A DNA stretch of 64,000 nucleotides from Pseudomonas capeferrum (lineage in GTDB: Bacteria; Pseudomonadota; Gammaproteobacteria; Pseudomonadales; Pseudomonadaceae). Shown in pieces: positions 59,755 to 64,000 of the stretch. A model generated the notes under the pieces. That model did not search any database. It saw only the letters and a list, made by a program, of their open reading frames with translations, and had not been told where the DNA came from. Position 1 is the first letter of the stretch; each line of letters begins with the position of its first letter. The stretch covers positions 1,735,526 through 1,799,525 of the forward strand of contig NZ_JMIT01000001.1 in assembly GCF_000731675.1 (NCBI RefSeq). The letters are read 5' to 3'. Position numbers and translations under genes: made by a program.

Positions 59755-60672
59755 ATGCCCACCCGCCATATCGATCTGCAGGACCATCGCCTGCGCTACC
59801 TGCACCTGAGCCATGACAAGGGCTCGATGCGCGCCGCTGCCGAAGTGCTCGGTGTCGCCACCTCATCGGTCAGCCGGCAGATCGCCCGGCTGGAAGAAGA
59901 ACTGGGCATCGAACTGGTCCGCCCCGGCACCCATCGCATCAGCCTGACCGCCGCCGGCGAAGCGGCCGTGGACTACTACATCGAGCGCACCCGCCAGCAC
60001 GCGCTGCTGGTCAACCGCCTGGACGAACTGCGCGCCCGCCAGCAGGCGTCGACGGTGATCGCCATTGGCGAAGGCCTGCTGGGCGCCCGGGCGATCAATT
60101 CGTTGCAGGGCTTCTTGCATGCGCACAATGCGCACAAGGCCGAGATCATCAGCGCCCCGTCCTTGGAGGTGCAGCGCATGGTGCTGGCCGACGAGGCGCA
60201 TCTGGGCGTGGTGTTTGCGCCCAACCCTGCAGCCCGCCTGACGCGGCTGTTCAGCCTGGCGCAGCCACTGCGGATGATCGTGCACCGCGACAGCCGCATG
60301 GCCGAACGCTCCACGGTCAGCCTTGCCGAAGTGGCCCGGGAATCGCTGGTGCTGCCCGGTGCCAATTTCCGCGTGCGCGAGTTGGCGGATGCCGCGTGCA
60401 AGGACCAGCCGTTTGCCATTGTGCCGACCCTCACGTCCAACTCCCTGGCGGTGATTCTGGATTTCGTGCGGTCGGGGCTGGGGGCCACGTTGCTGGCTGA
60501 GCTGCCGATCATCGACGAGCTCAAGAGCGGCACCTTCAAGGCCCTGGCCATTGATTGCGAGGCGATGAACGCGACCGATATCCAGATCGTCACGCGCCGG
60601 GGCCGTACCCTGGATGGCATGAGCCGGGAATTGGCGACCGAGATGGCCAAGGCGGTGCGTATGGCGTTGTGA
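59755..60672 (+). CDS. LysR-family regulator of the second dioxygenase locus
   Basis: A 305-residue LysR regulator: N-terminal helix-turn-helix GSMRAAAEVLGVATSSVSRQIARLEEELGIELVRP, then the periplasmic-binding-like effector domain (STVIAIGEGLLGARAINSLQGFLHAHNAHKAEIISAP). It reads in the same direction as iacC2 and ends 164 bases before it; a TTGC-N7-GCAA box lies in that gap. Control of iacC2-D2-F2 is inferred from position. The effector is unknown. Confidence 0.82.
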   Translation: MPTRHIDLQDHRLRYLHLSHDKGSMRAAAEVLGVATSSVSRQIARLEEELGIELVRPGTHRISLTAAGEAAVDYYIERTRQHALLVNRLDELRARQQASTVIAIGEGLLGARAINSLQGFLHAHNAHKAEIISAPSLEVQRMVLADEAHLGVVFAPNPAARLTRLFSLAQPLRMIVHRDSRMAERSTVSLAEVARESLVLPGANFRVRELADAACKDQPFAIVPTLTSNSLAVILDFVRSGLGATLLAELPIIDELKSGTFKALAIDCEAMNATDIQIVTRRGRTLDGMSRELATEMAKAVRMAL

Positions 60673-60734
60673 TGTGTGCCAGGGTGCTTGCCGTTGTTTT
60701 TGTGGCGCTGCGGAGATCGAGCGCCGCCCGCGCC

Positions 60735-60753
60735 CGTTGCACAAAACGCAACG
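60735..60753. promoter_or_regulatory. LysR-type box upstream of iacC2
   Basis: CGTTGC-ACAAAAC-GCAACG is a perfect dyad that contains TTGC-N7-GCAA, the T-N11-A pattern of LysR sites. It lies about 85 bases before the iacC2 start and just after a partial REP core. Confidence 0.5.
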
Positions 60754-60836
60754 ACATTGATCGCCCCTGTCATTGAGCCCCACCCCCCTGCCCTTTAGCG
60801 TTGCTCCCATAAGAAAACGCCCCATAGGTGACCCCC

Positions 60837-62111
60837 GTGAGCAACCTGATCCCCGCCGTCAACCTGACGGTCGACCCGGCCGCGCTGGTGCAGCACGACC
60901 GCGTCCACACCTCCCTCTACACCGACCCGGCCCTGTTCGACGCCGAGCTGCAGAAGATCTTCCACAGCACTTGGGTCTGGGTCGCCCACGAGAGTGAAGT
61001 CCCGGACGCGGGCAGCTACAAGACCACCTTCATCGGCAAGCAGCCGGTGATCGTGGTACGTGACCGCAAAAAGGCCATCAACGTGCTGCTCAACCGCTGC
61101 CGCCACCGCGGCGCCACGGTCTGCGAGCACAAGAAGGGCAAGACCAACAGCTTCGTCTGCCCCTACCACGGCTGGGGCTACGCCCTTGACGGCTCGCTGC
61201 GCGGCATCCCCCACCCGGAAAGCTACGGCGATTGCATCGACAAGGCCGAACTGCCACTGGTCAGCCTGCGCACCGAAAGCTACGCCGGCATGGTCTTCGC
61301 CACCTTCAAGGACGACATCGAGCCGCTCGAAGACTTCCTCGGCGCTGCCAGGAAGTGGATGGACCTGTTCATGAAACAGGGCGCCGGCTACGGCATCAAA
61401 GTCCCCGGCGAGCACCGCTTCCGCTTCCCCGGCAACTGGAAGATCCAGCTGGAAAACACCACCGACGCCTACCACTTCCCGCTGGTGCACAAGAGCTTCC
61501 TGTCCTCGGTCGACGAGCAGACCCTGGAGCTGTTCGACTTCGTCAAAGGCCCCGGCTACGTCGAGGACCTGGGCAACGGCCACAGCGTGATGGTGATGAT
61601 CCCCGAGCTGGTGGACCTGGAAGCCGACCTCGACAAGCCGATCCCGGAGCGCTTCGAGGCCCTGGCCGCCGAGCTGCGCGACGAGGGCATCGACGAGCCA
61701 CAGGTGCGCCGCATCGTGCGCGCCGTCGGCGGTTCGGGCTTCAACCTCAACCTGTTCCCCAACGTCGCCTGCTCGATGGCGTTCTTCCGCGTGCTGCAGC
61801 CGATCTCGGTGACCGAGACCGAAATCCATCACTCGGTGATCACCATGGACGGCGGCCCGGCCGCAGCCAACCGCTACCGCCTGCGCCTGCACGAGCACTT
61901 CCAGGGCCCGATGGGCTTCGGCACCCCGGACGATTCCGAAGCCTGGGAACGGGTGCAAAAAGGCGCCCGGGCCGGTGAAGACCTGTGGATCATGCTCAAC
62001 CGTGGCCTGCCCGGCGAAACGCCCAGCGCAGACGGCCTGGTGTCCGACGTGAGTGCCGAAACCGGCATGCGCGCGGCCTACCAGCAGTGGAAAAAGATGA
62101 TGTCGGCGTGA
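60837..62111 (+). CDS. iacC2: Rieske dioxygenase large (alpha) subunit, copy 2
   Basis: A 424-residue protein identical to IacC (same Rieske ligands Cys88, His90, Cys108, His111 and iron ligands His213, His218). It starts at the GTG at 60837 with AGGTGA five bases upstream; the ribosome-binding site differs from that of copy 1 because the repeat begins about there. It heads a set iacC2-iacD2-iacF2 with its own LysR regulator and a porin gene. Identical alpha subunits imply the same substrate range unless the partner subunits matter. The name marks the duplication only. Confidence 0.87.
   Translation: MSNLIPAVNLTVDPAALVQHDRVHTSLYTDPALFDAELQKIFHSTWVWVAHESEVPDAGSYKTTFIGKQPVIVVRDRKKAINVLLNRCRHRGATVCEHKKGKTNSFVCPYHGWGYALDGSLRGIPHPESYGDCIDKAELPLVSLRTESYAGMVFATFKDDIEPLEDFLGAARKWMDLFMKQGAGYGIKVPGEHRFRFPGNWKIQLENTTDAYHFPLVHKSFLSSVDEQTLELFDFVKGPGYVEDLGNGHSVMVMIPELVDLEADLDKPIPERFEALAAELRDEGIDEPQVRRIVRAVGGSGFNLNLFPNVACSMAFFRVLQPISVTETEIHHSVITMDGGPAAANRYRLRLHEHFQGPMGFGTPDDSEAWERVQKGARAGEDLWIMLNRGLPGETPSADGLVSDVSAETGMRAAYQQWKKMMSA
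60837..62111. repeat. Inverted near-identical DNA copy of 56393-57667
   Basis: Right member of the inverted repeat. The copies lie in outward-pointing orientation with a 3.17-kb spacer (57668-60836) containing iacB, iacA and the LysR gene. Confidence 0.85.
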
Positions 62112-62125
62112 GCATGGAGAACCCT

Positions 62126-62602
62126 ATGAACCTGCAATTGCTGCAAGAAGTCACCGCCTTCATCTGGCAGGAAGGCGACATGCTCGACCACGGCGAGTAC
62201 GACACCTGGCTCGGCCAATGGACCGAAAAAGGCACATACATCATCCCCATCGACCCGAAACAGAGCGACTACGAGAACACCCTCAACTACGCCTACGACG
62301 ACCACCACATGCGCGGCCTGCGGGTGCAGCGGTTGATCGGCGGCGAGTCGATTTCCACCAGCCCGCAACCGCGTACCGTGCGCACGCTGTCGCGCTTTCG
62401 GGTGCTGAGCGACGACGGCGTCAACGTCACCGTGCGCTGCGCGCAGAACGTGCGGGAATTTCGCAAGGAAAGCCTCAAGCACTACAGCGCCGACCTGACC
62501 TACACCCTGGTGCGGGCAGCGGGCAGTTTCAAGATCCACCGCAAGGTGATCAGCCTGATCAACAGCAACGATACCCTTGCCGGTATCGGCTACATCCTCT
62601 AG
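62126..62602 (+). CDS. iacD2: Dioxygenase small (beta) subunit, copy 2
   Basis: A 158-residue beta subunit, 14 bases after iacC2, with GGAG six bases before the ATG. It differs from IacD at residues near 19-24 (MLDHGEYDTW, which fits the family pattern) and at SND instead of SDD near the C-terminus. There are also several synonymous changes, so this gene has diverged more than iacC2. Homology to the first locus ends exactly at the stop codon. Confidence 0.85.
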   Translation: MNLQLLQEVTAFIWQEGDMLDHGEYDTWLGQWTEKGTYIIPIDPKQSDYENTLNYAYDDHHMRGLRVQRLIGGESISTSPQPRTVRTLSRFRVLSDDGVNVTVRCAQNVREFRKESLKHYSADLTYTLVRAAGSFKIHRKVISLINSNDTLAGIGYIL

Positions 62603-62612
62603 GGCCACCGGC

Positions 62613-63572
62613 ATGATCGACCCACTGCTCGAAGTGATCGTGCAAGCCCGCGAGGTGCAAGGCGGCGACGTGCTGGTGCTGGAGCTGGCCGCAGTCGACG
62701 GCCAGACCCTGCCGCGTTTTGCGGCGGGCGCCCACGTCGACCTGCACCTGGCGCCCGGCCTGGTCAGGCAGTACTCGCTGTGCGGCGACCCCGCGCACGC
62801 CAATGTCTACCGCCTTGGCGTGCTCAAGGACAGCCAGTCCCGCGGCGGCTCGGTGGCGGCGCACGAGCACCTGCTGCCCGGCACGCCGATGCGCATCAGT
62901 GCGCCGCGCAACCTGTTCCCGCTGGCCGGCGACGCCACGCGCTCGCTGTTGCTGGGCGGCGGCATCGGTATCACCCCGATGATCGCCATGGCGCATGCCC
63001 TGCATGCCCAAGGGCAGCCGTTCGAACTGCACTACCGCGGCCGCTCGCGCAGCCGCTGCGCGTTCGTCGACGAACTGCTCGCCGCACCGTTTGCCGCCAG
63101 CGTGTTCACCCACTTCAGCGACGAAGGCCCTGAGCAGCAACTGGACCTGGCCCAGGTACTCGGCCCGGCTACGCCAGGTGTGCACCTCTATACCTGTGGC
63201 CCGGCGAGCTTCATGGACTGGGTGATCGAGGGCGCACGCCAGCAAGGCTACGACGACGCGCATATCCACCACGAGTACTTCCAGGCCGAGGTCGACACCT
63301 CGGGCGGCAGCTTCGAGGTGGTGGCCGCGCGCAGCGGCAAGACCCTGCAGGTGCAGCAGGGCCAGACCCTGACCGCAGCGCTGCGCAGCGTCGGCATCAA
63401 GGTCGAGGTGTCGTGCGAGCAAGGCGTGTGTGGCACCTGCCTGTGCGACGTGCTCGAAGGCCAACCCGACCACCGTGACCACTACCTGACCGACGAGGAG
63501 AAACACGCCAACGAACAGATCGTGTTGTGTTGTTCCCGGGCGCGCGGCAAGCGCCTGGTGCTGGATATCTAG
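62613..63572 (+). CDS. iacF2: PDR-type ferredoxin reductase of the second dioxygenase
   Basis: A 319-residue homologue of IacF with the same domain order: VRQYSLCGDP for FMN, LLGGGIGITPMIAMAHAL for NAD, and a C-terminal [2Fe-2S] domain with CEQGVCGTC and a last Cys in IVLCCSRA. It is only about two-thirds identical to IacF by eye, in sharp contrast to the identical IacC pair. It starts 10 bases after the iacD2 stop, where the first locus has iacE. Confidence 0.86.
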   Translation: MIDPLLEVIVQAREVQGGDVLVLELAAVDGQTLPRFAAGAHVDLHLAPGLVRQYSLCGDPAHANVYRLGVLKDSQSRGGSVAAHEHLLPGTPMRISAPRNLFPLAGDATRSLLLGGGIGITPMIAMAHALHAQGQPFELHYRGRSRSRCAFVDELLAAPFAASVFTHFSDEGPEQQLDLAQVLGPATPGVHLYTCGPASFMDWVIEGARQQGYDDAHIHHEYFQAEVDTSGGSFEVVAARSGKTLQVQQGQTLTAALRSVGIKVEVSCEQGVCGTCLCDVLEGQPDHRDHYLTDEEKHANEQIVLCCSRARGKRLVLDI

Positions 63573-63683
63573 AAAAACAAAAACAAATACGTGACAGACA
63601 AGCGGGCGCAAGACCTGCAGCCCCTTCTGCCCAGTTGAACAACTGCCCAGGACTTGTACTGATCACACTTCCAGGATTACCCC

Positions 63684-64000
63684 ATGGAACTCAAATGGCC
63701 GTTGCGTGCGAAACCGTTTTGCCTGTGTGTGGGCGCTGTATTACCCCTGACCTGCTTGGCCGACGTGGTGGATGACAGCCACCTCTCGCTCAATTTCAGA
63801 AACCTCTACCTGAACCGTAACTTCACCAACCCCAGTGCACCGGTGTCCAAGGTCGGCAACTGGTCGCAGGGCTTCGACCTGCAGTTCGAATCTGGCTACA
63901 CCGATACCCCATTGGCAGTCGGCCTCGACCTCAACGGCCAGTACGCCTTGCGCCTGGACGCCACCGGCAATGATGGCTCACTACCCTACAGCCGCCATCG
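63684..64000 (+). CDS. OprD-family outer membrane porin (cut by window end)
   Basis: The first 105 residues are present and open to the right edge. A signal peptide (FCLCVGAVLPLTCLA) is followed by DDSHLSLNFRNLYLNRNFTNPS and WSQGFDLQFESGYTDTPLAVGLDLNGQYALRLD, the characteristic N-terminus of OprD porins, which admit amino acids and small aromatic or carboxylic acids. It follows iacF2 by 111 bases and may serve uptake for the second locus. Confidence 0.83.
   Translation, partial: MELKWPLRAKPFCLCVGAVLPLTCLADVVDDSHLSLNFRNLYLNRNFTNPSAPVSKVGNWSQGFDLQFESGYTDTPLAVGLDLNGQYALRLDATGNDGSLPYSRH

Noticed and set aside
1..64000. tRNA or rRNA genes
   Set aside because: No tRNA cloverleaf with a GTTCGA-type T-arm and acceptor pairing, and no conserved rRNA segment, was found on reading; GTTCGA at 15074 and 18135 belongs to operators.

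Overview
The window looks like a chromosome segment of a Pseudomonas of the P. putida group. It is GC-rich, it carries the putida-type REP and REPIN palindromes built on GTGGGAGCGGGCTTGCCCCGCG and TGTAGGAGCGGCCTTG cores, and its gene families are typical of that group (OprD porin, MesD/MesX methionine synthase, PcaR-type IclR regulator, FecI/FecR/TonB receptor sets). No rRNA, tRNA, CRISPR array or replication origin was seen.

Layout. (1) 1-3609: mesX-mesD-flavin reductase-metR, a folate-independent methionine synthesis locus with a MetR box at its left edge. (2) 3610-4359: terminator, long hairpin, REP pair and a small conserved gene; then a secreted alpha/beta hydrolase. (3) 5391-10647 (minus): a TonB receptor plus btuD-btuF-btuC-like ABC importer behind a cobalamin riboswitch, so a vitamin B12 uptake unit. 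(4) 10783-14012: CPA1 antiporter and a three-gene envelope/stress operon. (5) 14247-24483: a catabolic island with two IclR regulators, an AroE-like dehydrogenase, a NIPSNAP protein, two paralogous FAD-dependent (ketosteroid-dehydrogenase-type) oxidoreductases, an ACS-type MFS importer, a TIM-barrel isomerase/dehydratase and a Gfo/Idh/MocA oxidoreductase. Three kinds of palindromic operator are visible. The substrate is unknown; a hydroaromatic or cyclic polyol acid is my best guess. (6) 24574-33210: one 2,878-residue cyclic beta-glucan synthase (NdvB type). (7) 33286-40800: Crp-like regulator, small acidic protein, a Fur-box/FecI/FecR/TonB receptor iron-uptake set and a PAS-GGDEF-EAL protein.

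(8) 41116-51237: a phenylacetaldehyde-type aldehyde dehydrogenase diverging from a complete aromatic amine dehydrogenase cluster (heavy chain, MauE, MauD, TTQ light chain, cytochrome c). An IS3-family element, a FeaR-type activator, a second cytochrome c and a porin follow. (9) 51290-59232: the whole indole-3-acetic acid (IAA) degradation cluster, iacI-iacH / iacR / iacG-F-E-D-C-B-A. (10) 59755-64000: a LysR regulator and a second dioxygenase set (iacC2-iacD2-iacF2) followed by an OprD porin cut by the window end.

Regions 8 and 9 join into one route: an aromatic amine such as tryptamine is oxidised in the periplasm to indole-3-acetaldehyde, the aldehyde dehydrogenase makes IAA, and the Iac enzymes take IAA to catechol. 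The most striking structure is that iacC (56393-57667, minus) and iacC2 (60837-62111, plus) are near-identical at DNA level in inverted orientation. They flank a 3.2-kb segment holding iacA, iacB, their promoter and the LysR gene, which recombination could flip.
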